Shown: piece after piece, positions 15,498 through 23,714 of the stretch
Layout: each line of letters opens with the position of its first letter
Position numbering within the stretch: the stretch's first letter is position 1
From: Paenibacillus montaniterrae
GTDB lineage: Bacteria; Bacillota; Bacilli; Paenibacillales; Paenibacillaceae
Assembly (NCBI RefSeq): GCF_018403185.1
Contig: NZ_BOSE01000010.1
Span: forward strand, 1 to 64,000
Direction of reading: 5' to 3'
Length of the DNA stretch: 64,000 nucleotides
Position numbers and translations under genes: made by a program
Notes under the pieces: model-generated
Told to the model about the DNA's origin: nothing
Database searches by the model: none
What the model saw: only the letters and a program-made list of their open reading frames with translations

Positions 15498-15526
15498 TTG
15501 ACATAGAAGCAGCTGTTCTATATAGT
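15498..15526 (+). promoter_or_regulatory. Sigma-A promoter of the MarR gene
   Basis: TTGACA (15498-15503) and TATAGT (15521-15526) are separated by exactly 17 bases, about 50 bases before the MarR start. This is one of the clearest vegetative promoters in the window. Confidence 0.75.
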
Positions 15527-15578
15527 TTAGTCAATAGTGAGTTGCGCTATTGAGCTGAAGCGAAGAGGAGGCTGTTTC

Positions 15579-15992
15579 ATGCAACAGGAGCAGCAGGTTA
15601 ATATACTTGATGTAATTACTGAAATGCGGTCTGTGCAGCATCAATCGAAAAGGTTTATGGAGCGCTTGACAGAGGATGCTCCATTATCCCCCAATCATGT
15701 GATGCTGCTGATGGATTTGAAGCTAAGCGGCAGTATGCGCATTACAGAAATATCTGAGCGTTTCTCGGTTACTGCGGGTGCAGCTACCTCAATGTGTGAC
15801 AAGCTGGAGGAGCAGCAGCTGGTATATCGGATTCGTCACAAGGTGGATCGCAGAGTGGTCCAGGTCGCACTAACCGCTGAGGGAGAAAAGGTAGTAGACG
15901 ATATTTTTGCTGCACTGCCTCAAGAGAAGCTGCAAGCAATGCTGGATGTTTTCAAGCAAATTCATAGCCTGATGGCAACGATAATCGATTAA
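15579..15992 (+). CDS. MarR family transcriptional regulator
   Basis: A 137-residue MarR-type winged-helix regulator: the N-terminal dimer helix, SGSMRITEISERFSVTAGA (recognition helix about residues 58-80) and a wing with RHKVDRRVVQVALT, whose D-R-R signature is typical. The frame is open to 15537 but GAGGAGG before ATG 15579 decides the start. A strong promoter lies upstream and a hairpin at 15991 follows. The next gene, 150 bases on, is a bactofilin-like gene with a perfect palindrome before it, a plausible target. Confidence 0.9.
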   Translation: MQQEQQVNILDVITEMRSVQHQSKRFMERLTEDAPLSPNHVMLLMDLKLSGSMRITEISERFSVTAGAATSMCDKLEEQQLVYRIRHKVDRRVVQVALTAEGEKVVDDIFAALPQEKLQAMLDVFKQIHSLMATIID

Positions 15993-16026
15993 GCTGATCT
16001 GCAAATTGCGCAGGTTGGCTTTTTTA
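15991..16026 (+). terminator. Terminator after MarR gene
   Basis: AAGCTGATCTGC (15991-16002) pairs with GCAGGTTGGCTT (16010-16021), using three G-U pairs in the middle, followed by TTTTTT. The stem begins in the MarR stop codon. Confidence 0.65.
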
Positions 16027-16083
16027 TTTGCCCAAAATTTAAGCTAGCAGTTGACAGATAGGGAGGTGGAAGCTTAAAGTAGC

Positions 16084-16114
16084 AATATATATTTTAATAA
16101 TTAAAATATATATT
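16084..16114. promoter_or_regulatory. 31-base perfect A+T palindrome upstream of bactofilin-like gene
   Basis: AATATATATTTTAAT (16084-16098), one central A, then its exact reverse complement (16100-16114). It lies 28 bases before the ATG at 16142, so it covers the likely promoter. Either a dimeric regulator (perhaps the upstream MarR) binds here or it forms a 5' hairpin. Confidence 0.6.
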
Positions 16115-16141
16115 AATTAAAATAAATGAGGCTGATCTATC

Positions 16142-16798
16142 ATGAATCAAACACGTTTAGCAGGCGAGCAGAACATGACGATAAGCGGCAGCAAAGTATT
16201 TCAGGAAACGCTGCATGCCCGCAGCTTACGCATTCTTGGGCACGGCAAATTTAATAATGGGATCATAGCAGAGCGGTTAACGAGCTATGGTTCTTGCTAT
16301 GTGCTCGGAGCTTGCCAAGTGCAGCAGATGAGCTGCCATGGACATAGCAGCATTCAGTATGTGCAGGCGCGCAACATAGTGGTATCGGGCTCCTTTGCAG
16401 CCGATGGGGTGAATACTGATCTATTTGAAGCTAAAGGCAAGGTGAGCATTACCGGGGCATTGCAAGCTAGCAGAGTCATTATATGGCAGCATGGACGAGC
16501 CAGCGTTGAAGACATCTATGCCGAGCAAAGCATCACCATTAAAAACGATCGGACATCGCTCTTAAGCTGGCTTTCGTTGGGTGGCAAGAGAGGCAGATTT
16601 GGCAGCCTGCGAGGCCGTAAAATAGAGGTCAATGATGTGCAAGCAGAGGTTATTGCAGGTGAGCATATAACAATCGGTGACAATTGCCATGTAGATAAGG
16701 TGATCTATTCTCGGAAGCTGACAGCTTCACCTCGCGCTGTGATCGGGATAGTAGAGCATAGACCTGAGCTTGAGACGGTTTGGAGGCTTGAGCTATGA
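16142..16798 (+). CDS. Bactofilin-like polymer-forming protein
   Basis: A 218-residue soluble protein built of short repeating beta strands (RSLRILGHGKFNNGI, SGSFAADG, KGKVSITGALQASRVII, ITIGDNCHVDKVIY), as in bactofilins and the B. subtilis YhbE/YhbF-type polymer-forming proteins. These fold as right-handed beta-helices and polymerise without nucleotide. An insertion near residues 135-165 (LSWLSLGGKRGRFGS) interrupts the repeat. There is no signal peptide. A weak GAGG ribosome binding site and the 31-base palindrome precede it. The family is recognised from the repeat pattern; the cell role here is unknown. Confidence 0.75.
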   Translation: MNQTRLAGEQNMTISGSKVFQETLHARSLRILGHGKFNNGIIAERLTSYGSCYVLGACQVQQMSCHGHSSIQYVQARNIVVSGSFAADGVNTDLFEAKGKVSITGALQASRVIIWQHGRASVEDIYAEQSITIKNDRTSLLSWLSLGGKRGRFGSLRGRKIEVNDVQAEVIAGEHITIGDNCHVDKVIYSRKLTASPRAVIGIVEHRPELETVWRLEL

Positions 16799-16829
16799 TG
16801 TGCAGTAGTAAAGATGCCTGTTTAAAAAA

Positions 16830-16867
16830 GAAAAAGCAAGCGACTTAGCGGCCTCGCCAGCTTTTTC
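16830..16867. terminator. Weak convergent terminator
   Basis: GAAAAAGC (16830-16837) pairs with GCTTTTTC (16860-16867) across a G+C-rich loop, between the convergent bactofilin-like and DUF4188 genes. Confidence 0.4.
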
Positions 16868-16877
16868 CTTGTAGCTA

Positions 16878-17375
16878 TTACGAGCTGCGCTTCTCGCTCT
16901 TTCCTGCCTTCAGACGCTGGCTTGCAGAATGCCTTTCCTTACTAACAGGAATATGCTTTAATGCTTTGCCCAGACCGTATTGCGGCATATTGACATAAAC
17001 CGCTTCATATTGCCCTGCCTTCACCTCGTAAGTTTCATGGTAGACGGCAACAGCATCATTCCCTTTAAGCTTTCTGTTAAAATCCTGCCAAGCCTTCAAA
17101 TGCTTTTCCTGCCTTGCATAAGCAATAACATCCTCAGTTGAGCGCCAATACTGGATCATAACCGTTGTACGCAGGCCAAAGAAGCTCTCTGTGGACTTAA
17201 AGCCAAGCTTATCCTTATTCGTATAAAGCTCGCGAATCATGCCGGGCATCGACCAAAAGACAGGCAGCCATTTATGCAGCGCCCAGCGCTTGTTTATACG
17301 CATGCCGATGAGAAATACAACTAGATCCTCATCATTTTCAACCGTGTAGCGCCCTTTAAAAATGGATGAACTCAT
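16878..17375 (-). CDS. DUF4188 family protein
   Basis: A 165-residue protein matching the DUF4188 family (dimeric alpha/beta-barrel-like fold, related to antibiotic biosynthesis monooxygenases): FKGRYTVENDEDLVVFLIGM, a MIQYWRSTEDVIAYARQ segment and YHETYEVKAGQYEAVYVNMP. No catalytic residues are established. The start is ATG 17375 behind AAAGGAG; the frame extends two codons further to TTG. The PadR gene lies 34 bases upstream on the same strand. PadR-DUF4188 pairs are common in Bacilli, suggesting that PadR controls it. Confidence 0.85.
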   Translation of the reverse strand: MSSSIFKGRYTVENDEDLVVFLIGMRINKRWALHKWLPVFWSMPGMIRELYTNKDKLGFKSTESFFGLRTTVMIQYWRSTEDVIAYARQEKHLKAWQDFNRKLKGNDAVAVYHETYEVKAGQYEAVYVNMPQYGLGKALKHIPVSKERHSASQRLKAGKSEKRSS

Positions 17376-17409
17376 AAGCAATTCTCCTTTCTTATAATGT
17401 CATCAAACC

Positions 17410-17955
17410 TCAATCTCGAATTGACTCTAGTGTATGGCTGCACCATTCAATCCCGGCCACCGTCGTGCGCTTTCCATAATCCAATGTTATCAGCCAAAAC
17501 TTTACATCCTCCTGCTGAGTCGGATAGGACTTGATCGTTTGCTCGATGCCAAGGTAGGTTTGCAGCCGTGCCTCAAGCTTTTGCTTGTAATCCTCGACAA
17601 TTTGGATAGAATGCTGCTTCGACTGATGACTGCCGAAAAAAAGCTTCAGCAGCACCTCATTGCGCTCTACAGGAATTTGTTCAATTGGCTGCTCCAGCCA
17701 TTGGCGCAGCGTTTGCTTTCCTTTCTCGGTCAACTCATATTCATTGCGATCCGGCTTGCCTTGCTGAACAGATGTTGTTATGGTAGCCAGCCCGTCTTCG
17801 ACCAGTAGCTTTAGCGTAGGGTAAATTTGCCCGTAGCTTATTTTCCAGAAATGGGTCAAGCTTTGGTCGATCAGCTGCTTGATCGAGTAGCCTGAACGAC
17901 AATCCGTTGTCAGGATGCCTAAAATAGCGTAGGTTGTATGGTTATACTTTGTCAT
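17410..17955 (-). CDS. PadR family transcriptional regulator (long, Vir_act_alpha_C type)
   Basis: A 181-residue PadR regulator with an N-terminal winged helix (TTYAILGILTTDCRSGYSIK, the ISYGQIYPTLKLLVEDGL recognition region, DRNEYELTEKGK wing). The alpha-helical C-terminal domain (about 100-175) carries dimer helices, as in AphA/VirA-like PadR members. The frame is open to 18171, but homology begins at ATG 17953-17955 with an AGGTGATTCG site. GATATATATC and its mirror in 17970-18000 are a probable operator. It heads a two-gene unit with DUF4188. Confidence 0.88.
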   Translation of the reverse strand: MTKYNHTTYAILGILTTDCRSGYSIKQLIDQSLTHFWKISYGQIYPTLKLLVEDGLATITTSVQQGKPDRNEYELTEKGKQTLRQWLEQPIEQIPVERNEVLLKLFFGSHQSKQHSIQIVEDYKQKLEARLQTYLGIEQTIKSYPTQQEDVKFWLITLDYGKRTTVAGIEWCSHTLESIRD

Positions 17956-17969
17956 CGAATCACCTATAT

Positions 17970-18001
17970 CTAATTGATATATATCTTTCAGATATATAAT
18001 A
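17970..18001. promoter_or_regulatory. Candidate PadR operator
   Basis: GATATATATC and GATATATAAT lie either side of TTTCA just upstream of the PadR start, an imperfect A+T inverted repeat suitable for autoregulation. Confidence 0.35.
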
Positions 18002-18062
18002 CAACATTCTTTTCTGAAATGGAATCCCTTTTTTCGTTGAACAATTTTAATTTTTGCAAAGA

Positions 18063-18092
18063 GCATGAAACAGCATGTGCAAGGGCATCTTA
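18063..18092 (+). promoter_or_regulatory. Candidate sigma-G promoter of the SASP gene
   Basis: GCATGAA (18063-18069) and CATCTTA (18086-18092), 16 bases apart, resemble the forespore sigma-G consensus (GNATR and CATNNTA). They lie 30 bases before the spore-protein gene, which is normally sigma-G dependent. Confidence 0.4.
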
Positions 18093-18121
18093 AAAGAAAA
18101 TTGCAAGTAGGAGTGAACGAA

Positions 18122-18409
18122 ATGGCCAGAAGACGGAGAAAATACGCAGTGCCAGCCGTTGAGCAAAGCATGCAGGCGTTTAAGGCGGAAGTGATGAGAA
18201 AGGAAGGCTATGCAGTAGATCCACAGCGCCCGGATGATGTGAAGTACGAGGTTGCCAAGGAGCTAGGCGTTCCTTTAAAGCCATCAGGCAATGGTCAGCT
18301 TACGACAGAGGATGCGGGTCATATTGGCGGCAAAATTGGAGGCTCGATGGTTAAGGAAATGATTCGGCTTGCCCAGCAGAAGCTTGCTGATAGCGAGCAG
18401 CAAAAATAG
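18122..18409 (+). CDS. Alpha/beta-type small acid-soluble spore protein
   Basis: A 95-residue SASP that coats and protects spore DNA and is degraded at germination. The conserved blocks are DDVKYEVAKELGVPL (with the germination protease region nearby) and GGKIGGSMVKEMIRLAQQKL. The N-terminus is unusually basic (MARRRRKYAVP) and about 20 residues longer than classic SspA/B, as seen in several Paenibacillus paralogs. The start at ATG 18122 is set by AGGAGTG; the frame extends to 18065 without support. It is a single gene with its own promoter and shows that the organism forms endospores. Confidence 0.92.
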   Translation: MARRRRKYAVPAVEQSMQAFKAEVMRKEGYAVDPQRPDDVKYEVAKELGVPLKPSGNGQLTTEDAGHIGGKIGGSMVKEMIRLAQQKLADSEQQK

Positions 18410-18522
18410 CAAGCTTTGCATTGTCGATGATAAATTTAAAATGAAGGAACACCAGTAAAGCGAAGAAATCAGCTTGCAGCACAAAGCTCAAGCGTGATTC
18501 ACTCGCTTTTTTCTATTTTAAA

Positions 18523-18544
18523 GGTCAACTCAACGTTTTTGACC
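18523..18544. promoter_or_regulatory. GGTCAA/TTGACC inverted repeat upstream of ECF sigma gene
   Basis: GGTCAA (18523-18528) and TTGACC (18539-18544) are 10 bases apart and lie 70 bases before the sigma factor start. They may be a promoter element or an operator. No stronger claim is possible. Confidence 0.3.
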
Positions 18545-18613
18545 ATTAAGATGAACCAGCCCGACAGTTATGACAATATATAGATGAATGGCCATTCGGG
18601 AAGGAGAAGTTAA

Positions 18614-19138
18614 GTGAATACTGATGAGTTGATCGAGCTCGTGAAGCTGCATGGCAAGTCGATTTACGGTTTTTGCTACCAATTGACGGGGAACAAAGAG
18701 GATACGGATGACTTGTATCAGGAAACTTTTCTTAAAGCTGTGGAGCTGCGCCGCAAGCTGGATGTGTCCCGCAATCCTAAAGCATTTCTTATATCTATAG
18801 CAATCAGGCTTCACCAAAATCATCGACGCAAGCTTGCCTGGAGACAACGGATTGCCCCGACTGCCGGGCTTGACGAGGCTGCAAATAAGCCTGGTTCTTT
18901 CGCAAGTGAAGCGACACCGGAGGAAGCGGTACTGTCGCTCGAGCTGCGAACGATGCTCGAGAACGCAGCCAGCCAATTGGACGATAAAATCAAGCTGCCA
19001 TTATATATGTATTACACAGCAGACATGACGGTAGAGGAGATAGCTTTGGCGCTTGGCATTCCTGCAGGAACGGTAAAGAGCAGACTGTTTAAAGCACGCA
19101 AAACAATGAGACAGGTATTGGAGGTTGATTCCCCATGA
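18614..19138 (+). CDS. ECF-type RNA polymerase sigma factor
   Basis: A 174-residue sigma-70 family ECF factor. Region 2 covers residues about 8-75 (FCYQLTGNKEDTDDLYQETF, with KAFLISIAIRLHQNHRRK), and region 4 about 110-168 (LYMYYTADMTVEEIALALGI, then AGTVKSRLFKARKTMR). AAGGAG is 7 bases before the GTG start. The stop overlaps the ATG of the next gene (ATGA), which encodes its probable anti-sigma factor, the usual ECF arrangement. Regulon unknown. Confidence 0.92.
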   Translation: MNTDELIELVKLHGKSIYGFCYQLTGNKEDTDDLYQETFLKAVELRRKLDVSRNPKAFLISIAIRLHQNHRRKLAWRQRIAPTAGLDEAANKPGSFASEATPEEAVLSLELRTMLENAASQLDDKIKLPLYMYYTADMTVEEIALALGIPAGTVKSRLFKARKTMRQVLEVDSP

Positions 19139-20289
19139 AAAATGACGATTTGGAGCAGATTCTGAGACAAGCTTTGGCTTCCAAAGCTGAGCCCGATGAA
19201 ACGTTGAATAATAGCCTTATCGAGAAAATAAAGGAGCGAAGCCAAATGAAACAAGCATATAGAAGGAAGCTTTCTGTAGGATTGCTGGCAGCGGTATTGC
19301 TGCTTGTATTGTCTGTATCTGCCTATGCTGCGACTCAACTGTTTAGTCCCAAGCAGGTAGCCGAGCATTTCGGCGATCAGCTGTTGGCGGAGGCATTTGA
19401 CAGTAAGGACGCAATTGAGATTAATCAGTCAAAGAATTCTGGAGACTATCGGTTTACGCTGCATGGCATTGTGTCGGGAGCAGGGCTTAGTGCATTTGAA
19501 CATTCTTCAGAGGAAATTTATTCTGACAGAACCTATGCGGTAGTATCGATTATGAGACAGGACGGCGAGCCAATGCCAAGCACTGCTGATGATGAGTATG
19601 GCAAGGTTCCCTTCTTTATCTCGCCTTTAATCAAAGGGCAGGAGCCTTGGAGGGTCAATATTGTTACGATGAACGGCGCTTACAATGAGGCTGTTATTGA
19701 TGGCGTAATGTACAGGCTGATTGAATGTGATCAAGTTGAAGTGTTCGCAGACAGAGGCGTATACTTGGCGATCAGCAGCGGCTCAACCTTTTTTAGCAAA
19801 GAAGCATTTAAATACGATGCAGCAACAGGTGAAATCCACGTGAATGAAAACTATGCTGGCGCAGCGCTATTATTTGATCTGCCGCTTGCTACAGCTAAAG
19901 CGGACGAGGAAAAAGCAGAGTCGTATTTGAAGAAGCTGTTGAACCCAACGCCAGAGGAACCAAGCGATGAGGAAATGGAAATGCAAAGCTGGATCGATTC
20001 TTTACGGGCCAAAATCCGCAATGGCGAAGAAATCGGCGAGACCATTGCGGATTCAATTAAAGAGGTCACCTACGATGATTCAGGCAATATCGTCTATACT
20101 TACGAGAATAGAAGCGCAACAATCCTTCTTGAAAACCTGTTTGAAGAAGGTCAGGTTGGCTTTACTGATAGACGGCTCTCGGTTAGCGGTGAAGGTAAAG
20201 TCTATCAAGCGGTGCTGTTCCACAAGGACGAAAATGGTGTAATTACGGGCAGGATCGTCATCCTGGATGAGGAAAATAACCCGAAATGA
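19135..20289 (+). CDS. Membrane-anchored anti-sigma factor (DUF4179-like)
   Basis: A 384-residue single-span protein. A 55-residue cytoplasmic N-terminus (DDLEQILRQALASK, with ERSQMKQAYRRK) is followed by a membrane helix at about 47-66 (SVGLLAAVLLLVLSVSAYAA) and a large extracellular domain with DUF4179-like beta-rich regions. An acidic linker (PTPEEPSDEEMEMQ) lies near residue 280. By position (4-base overlap with the ECF gene) and topology it should hold the sigma factor at the membrane and sense an extracellular signal. The classic zinc-binding anti-sigma motif is not present, so release is probably by proteolysis or conformational change. Confidence 0.8.
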   Translation: MKNDDLEQILRQALASKAEPDETLNNSLIEKIKERSQMKQAYRRKLSVGLLAAVLLLVLSVSAYAATQLFSPKQVAEHFGDQLLAEAFDSKDAIEINQSKNSGDYRFTLHGIVSGAGLSAFEHSSEEIYSDRTYAVVSIMRQDGEPMPSTADDEYGKVPFFISPLIKGQEPWRVNIVTMNGAYNEAVIDGVMYRLIECDQVEVFADRGVYLAISSGSTFFSKEAFKYDAATGEIHVNENYAGAALLFDLPLATAKADEEKAESYLKKLLNPTPEEPSDEEMEMQSWIDSLRAKIRNGEEIGETIADSIKEVTYDDSGNIVYTYENRSATILLENLFEEGQVGFTDRRLSVSGEGKVYQAVLFHKDENGVITGRIVILDEENNPK

Positions 20290-20346
20290 AATAAGCACAT
20301 CGTAATTATATGAGGTTAATGGATTAACATACCGTCGATATGTTAT

Positions 20347-20423
20347 TAGCTGGAACCTTCTGTCTCAGTTGAGCTTATCTCTATTGAATAGGACGCTGAG
20401 GTCAACAGAGGCGGTTCCAGCTA
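20347..20423. other. Long stem-loop between convergent genes
   Basis: TAGCTGGAACC (20347-20357) pairs with GGTTCCAGCTA (20413-20423). Inside, TCTGT (20359) pairs with ACAGA (20405) and CTCAG (20364) with CTGAG (20396), a three-part stem of 21 pairs around a 27-base loop. There is no T-run, so it is not a standard terminator. It may be an RNA stability element, a rho-type boundary or an unrecognised small RNA. Confidence 0.55.
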
Positions 20424-20455
20424 TTTGCGTTTACCAGCCATTAATACCTGCCGCC

Positions 20456-21322
20456 TTATAATGCCGCAGCTTCAATCCGAACTGTAGAGCTATGAGTTTC
20501 GCCAGCGGCTAGCTGCTGAATGCCTTTACCGACATTCATGCCATTGACTGGCGCCATCCAAGGCTCAATGCATATGAAAGGCTTGCCCTCTAACGCCCAA
20601 AGCACGACATATTGGTACACCTCGTCAAATTCAAGCGCCACCTTCAACCGTCTAGTCTGATCGATCATTTCACAGCGGTTTGCTTGCAGCTGCTCGTAAA
20701 TCGCATTCGATTCCGGCTGCTGCAAATTAAAGCTGCCCTGTACAACGCTGCCAGCAATCATATCACGATAGTTTTGAGATGGGACATTTAGCAGCAGCTT
20801 TTCCTTATCTGCAACATAAAAATATGGATGGTATCCCTGGTAAAATGGCATCGTCTTGCTGTCCAAATTAGTGATGGCAGCATGCACGGACAACCCCTGC
20901 TCGCTTAACGTATAGGTCATGACGAGCCTGAATTGAAACGGGTATCGTATTAGTGTTTCTTCATTATGTACGATTTCTATAGCAATCGAGGCTGAATGCT
21001 CGTCCGCTTGCACATTGATGACACGGCCAGGAAGATTGCGTGCAAAGCCGTGCTGCTTTAGCTGATACGCTTGCCCCTCATAGGTATAGGTTTCGTTCTC
21101 CAAATAGCTGCTGATCGGGAACAGCACAGGGTTGCCGCCGCGAATATTTTTGCTTGCATCCGCCAGTGTTTCCTCATCCAAATAGAACACGTCCTGACCT
21201 TGATGCACATATTTGCTAATGATCGCCCCTCGCTGCGGCACGACCTCGATATAGGTGTCACTGTTTTGCTCCGCCAGCACATACGTTTCAAAATGGTTTT
21301 GCTTGGTGTAGTGAATATACAT
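20456..21322 (-). CDS. Aldose 1-epimerase family protein
   Basis: A 288-residue galactose-mutarotase-fold enzyme that interconverts sugar anomers (or acts on hexose-6-phosphates). GGNPVLFPISSYLENETY, the substrate-loop histidine in LKQHGFARN (about residue 86), the HPYFY segment (about 166) and the C-terminal CIEPWMAPVNGMN carrying the catalytic Glu are present. The start is ATG 21320-21322 behind AGGAGTG; three further codons upstream to GTG are open. It stands alone, convergent with the anti-sigma gene. It probably feeds sugars released by the many glycosidases of this genome into metabolism. Confidence 0.88.
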   Translation of the reverse strand: MYIHYTKQNHFETYVLAEQNSDTYIEVVPQRGAIISKYVHQGQDVFYLDEETLADASKNIRGGNPVLFPISSYLENETYTYEGQAYQLKQHGFARNLPGRVINVQADEHSASIAIEIVHNEETLIRYPFQFRLVMTYTLSEQGLSVHAAITNLDSKTMPFYQGYHPYFYVADKEKLLLNVPSQNYRDMIAGSVVQGSFNLQQPESNAIYEQLQANRCEMIDQTRRLKVALEFDEVYQYVVLWALEGKPFICIEPWMAPVNGMNVGKGIQQLAAGETHSSTVRIEAAAL

Positions 21323-21521
21323 GATACACACTCCTCGTCTTCTAGCCTAGTGCTATCTTCTAGATCCTGAAAGCCCAGCATCTCAACTCATATTATCATA
21401 GTAACGAATTCAACATTTTCAAGCAAATGCAATGTCGTTCTGAAGGCTGCTCTGCTATAGTCAGAGCAAGATGCTGGAAGGTATACTAATGATAGCGTAA
21501 ACGATTGCAGGAGGTGAGGCT

Positions 21522-22424
21522 ATGAAGATTGCAATTGCCGGCGGAAATGGCTTTATTGGAAAGGCGATGTGCCAACTCTTTCTGGAGCAGCGGTGCCAGG
21601 TTTATATTTTAACACGCCGACCGGAGAGGCTTTTGCCGCAGCCAGGTGTCACGTATGTTAGCTGGATGCATGAGGGCGATCAGCCGGAGCAGGAGCTGGA
21701 AGGGGTGGATGCGATTATTAATTTGGCAGGATTATCGCTAAACAGCGGCCGCTGGACTGCTGCTCGCAAGGCCGCTCTGCTGGAAAGCAGGCTAGCCACA
21801 ACGAAGGAGATAATAAGAATGATTAAGGCTTTGAAGCAGCCGCCATCTGTTCTGCTTAATGCAAGCGCGGTCGGCTACTACGGAATTTCACGCGACCGAA
21901 CATTTACTGAGCAGGATGTCGTAGAGCCAACAGACTTTTTGTCGCTCGTCGTGCATCAGTGGGAGCAGGAAGCTCTGAAAAGCGGGATTCGAACTGTGCT
22001 AATGCGCCTGGGTGTTGTACTCGGTGCTGATGAGGGGGCTTTTCCTAAAATGATGCTGCCCTACAAGCTGTTTGTTGGCGGCAAGCTTGGCAGCGGTGAG
22101 CAGCCGCTGTCGTGGATTCATGTTGAAGATGCGGCTAGAGCCGCCTATCACTGTATGATGACGCCTTCCATTCAAGGAGCTGTCAATTTCACAGCTCCCG
22201 AGCCTGTAACAATGGGGCAGTTCGGTCAAGCCATCGCTGCGCAAATGCACAGGCCGCATTATTTTCCAGTACCTGGTGCTGTACTGAAGCTGGCATTGGG
22301 AGAGATGAGCCTGCTGCTGCTTGAAGGCCAGCGCGTCATGCCGGAGAAGCTGCTGGCGAACGAATATTCCTTTCAATATCCAACAGTAGCAGAGGCGATC
22401 AAGCAATTGCTGGACAAGAGGTAG
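21522..22424 (+). CDS. TIGR01777 family NAD-dependent epimerase
   Basis: A 300-residue extended SDR of the YfcH/SDR39U1 type. The nucleotide-binding GGNGFIG motif is at residues 7-13, INLAGLSLNSGRWTAARK at about 69-86, SAVGYYG at about 113-119 and LRLGVVLG-like MRLGVVLGADEG at about 164. A C-terminal DUF1731-like tail (PVPGAVLKLALGEMS) ends it. Substrate unknown. AGGAGGTGAGG precedes ATG 21522. The SGNH esterase gene starts 51 bases downstream and is probably co-transcribed. Confidence 0.9.
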   Translation: MKIAIAGGNGFIGKAMCQLFLEQRCQVYILTRRPERLLPQPGVTYVSWMHEGDQPEQELEGVDAIINLAGLSLNSGRWTAARKAALLESRLATTKEIIRMIKALKQPPSVLLNASAVGYYGISRDRTFTEQDVVEPTDFLSLVVHQWEQEALKSGIRTVLMRLGVVLGADEGAFPKMMLPYKLFVGGKLGSGEQPLSWIHVEDAARAAYHCMMTPSIQGAVNFTAPEPVTMGQFGQAIAAQMHRPHYFPVPGAVLKLALGEMSLLLLEGQRVMPEKLLANEYSFQYPTVAEAIKQLLDKR

Positions 22425-22475
22425 ACGCTTAAACACCGTATATTCTGAAAATACACTGGAGAGGAGAATACGCTA

Positions 22476-23600
22476 ATGGTTCAGCAGCACAAGCTAATCA
22501 CGATGCCGCTTGCGGAGCTCGAGCATGTAATCATTAACGGGAGAACGACAGGAGAGCGCTCGCCCTTAACATTGTTTTGGTCAGGCAGCGGCATAGAGCT
22601 GCATACGACAGGAAGCCAGCTTGAGCTCGAGGTAGAAACAGATTATGACCATGCTGAGCAATGGCTTAGCATCTGGATTAATGGGGTTCAGGTTAGCCGG
22701 CTCATGCTGCAAAAGGGGAGAAATTGGCTAACGCTGTTTCGTGGCATGAATCCGGAAAAAGTAAAGCATGTACAGGTCGTAAAGGAAGTGCAGCCTATGG
22801 GCGCCGATCAACTGAGCCTACTGCAATTCCATGCACTGCGCGGTGACGGACGGCTTCAGCCTGTCGCAAGCAAGCCAGTTCGCCTTGAATTTATCGGAGA
22901 CAGCATCACCTCAGGCGAGGGCGGAATTGGCGCGCGTGAGGAGGAGGATTGGATTCCAATGTGGTTTAGCGCCAGCGACAGCTACGCAAAGCTGACAGCC
23001 GATGCGCTTGGAGCCGACTATCGAGTAATTTCGCAAAGCGGTTGGGGCATGCTGAGCAGCTGGGATAACAATCCAAACCATGCTATACCGCTTTATTATG
23101 AGCAGGTTTGCGGGGTACTCACGGGGGAACGCCATAAGCAGCTAGGCGCTCAGCAGGCATACCAATTTGCGACATGGCAGCCGCATGTAGTCGTTATTAA
23201 CTTGGCAACCAATGATTACTCAGCCTTTCATCAGCCAGCATGGAAGGATGAAGCAAGCGGTCAGCTGTACAAGCAGCGATTGCTGCCTGACGGAAGCTTT
23301 CATCCTGATGATTTGGCACGCTTTGAGCTTGCGGTGCAGCAGTTTTTAGAAAAGCTGCGTAGCTGCAACCCGGATGCACATTTGCTATGGGCATATGGGA
23401 TGCTGGGGACACCGATGCTGCCTGCAATTTACCGCGCTGTTGATCGGTATATGCAGCAAAGCGGAGATCGCAAGGTGAGTGTTTTTCAGCTTCCGAGCAT
23501 GACTGATGCCACAACAGGCGCAAGAAGTCACCCAGGCAAGCTGGCTCATGCCAAAGCGGCTGAGGAGCTCGCTGGCTATATCGCTGAACTGCTGCACTAA
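22476..23600 (+). CDS. SGNH/GDSL hydrolase (CE2-like esterase)
   Basis: A 374-residue esterase. An N-terminal beta-sandwich (about 10-115; SPLTLFWSGSGIELHTTGSQ) is followed by an SGNH domain with FIGDSITSGEGG (Ser nucleophile near 143), the INLATNDYSAF block III region (Asn near 247) and the Asp-x-x-His equivalent SHPGK near 350. The arrangement matches carbohydrate esterase family 2, which deacetylates xylo- or mannooligosaccharides. No signal peptide is seen, so it acts inside the cell on imported oligosaccharides. It lies behind the TIGR01777 gene. Confidence 0.82.
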   Translation: MVQQHKLITMPLAELEHVIINGRTTGERSPLTLFWSGSGIELHTTGSQLELEVETDYDHAEQWLSIWINGVQVSRLMLQKGRNWLTLFRGMNPEKVKHVQVVKEVQPMGADQLSLLQFHALRGDGRLQPVASKPVRLEFIGDSITSGEGGIGAREEEDWIPMWFSASDSYAKLTADALGADYRVISQSGWGMLSSWDNNPNHAIPLYYEQVCGVLTGERHKQLGAQQAYQFATWQPHVVVINLATNDYSAFHQPAWKDEASGQLYKQRLLPDGSFHPDDLARFELAVQQFLEKLRSCNPDAHLLWAYGMLGTPMLPAIYRAVDRYMQQSGDRKVSVFQLPSMTDATTGARSHPGKLAHAKAAEELAGYIAELLH

Positions 23601-23642
23601 CGGGTGGACTGTCTGCACTAAGCGGGCGGACTCTCTGCACTA
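23592..23642. repeat. Short tandem repeat around CTGCACTA
   Basis: CTGCACTA recurs at 23592, 23613 and 23635 (periods 21 and 22 bases), each followed by a degenerate GGGNGGACT. The first unit overlaps the stop codon of the SGNH gene. This looks like a dispersed intergenic repeat family rather than coding sequence. Confidence 0.6.
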
Positions 23643-23663
23643 TGTGGACAGTTTTCACAAGCG

Positions 23664-23689
23664 GATATGTCTGCTCACACAGACATATC
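23664..23689. terminator. Perfect hairpin after the SGNH gene
   Basis: GATATGTCTG (23664-23673) and its exact complement CAGACATATC (23680-23689) around CTCACA. There is no T-run, so termination is only likely. Confidence 0.45.
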
Positions 23690-23714
23690 TAGAGATCGGG
23701 CTAGCATCAATGCC

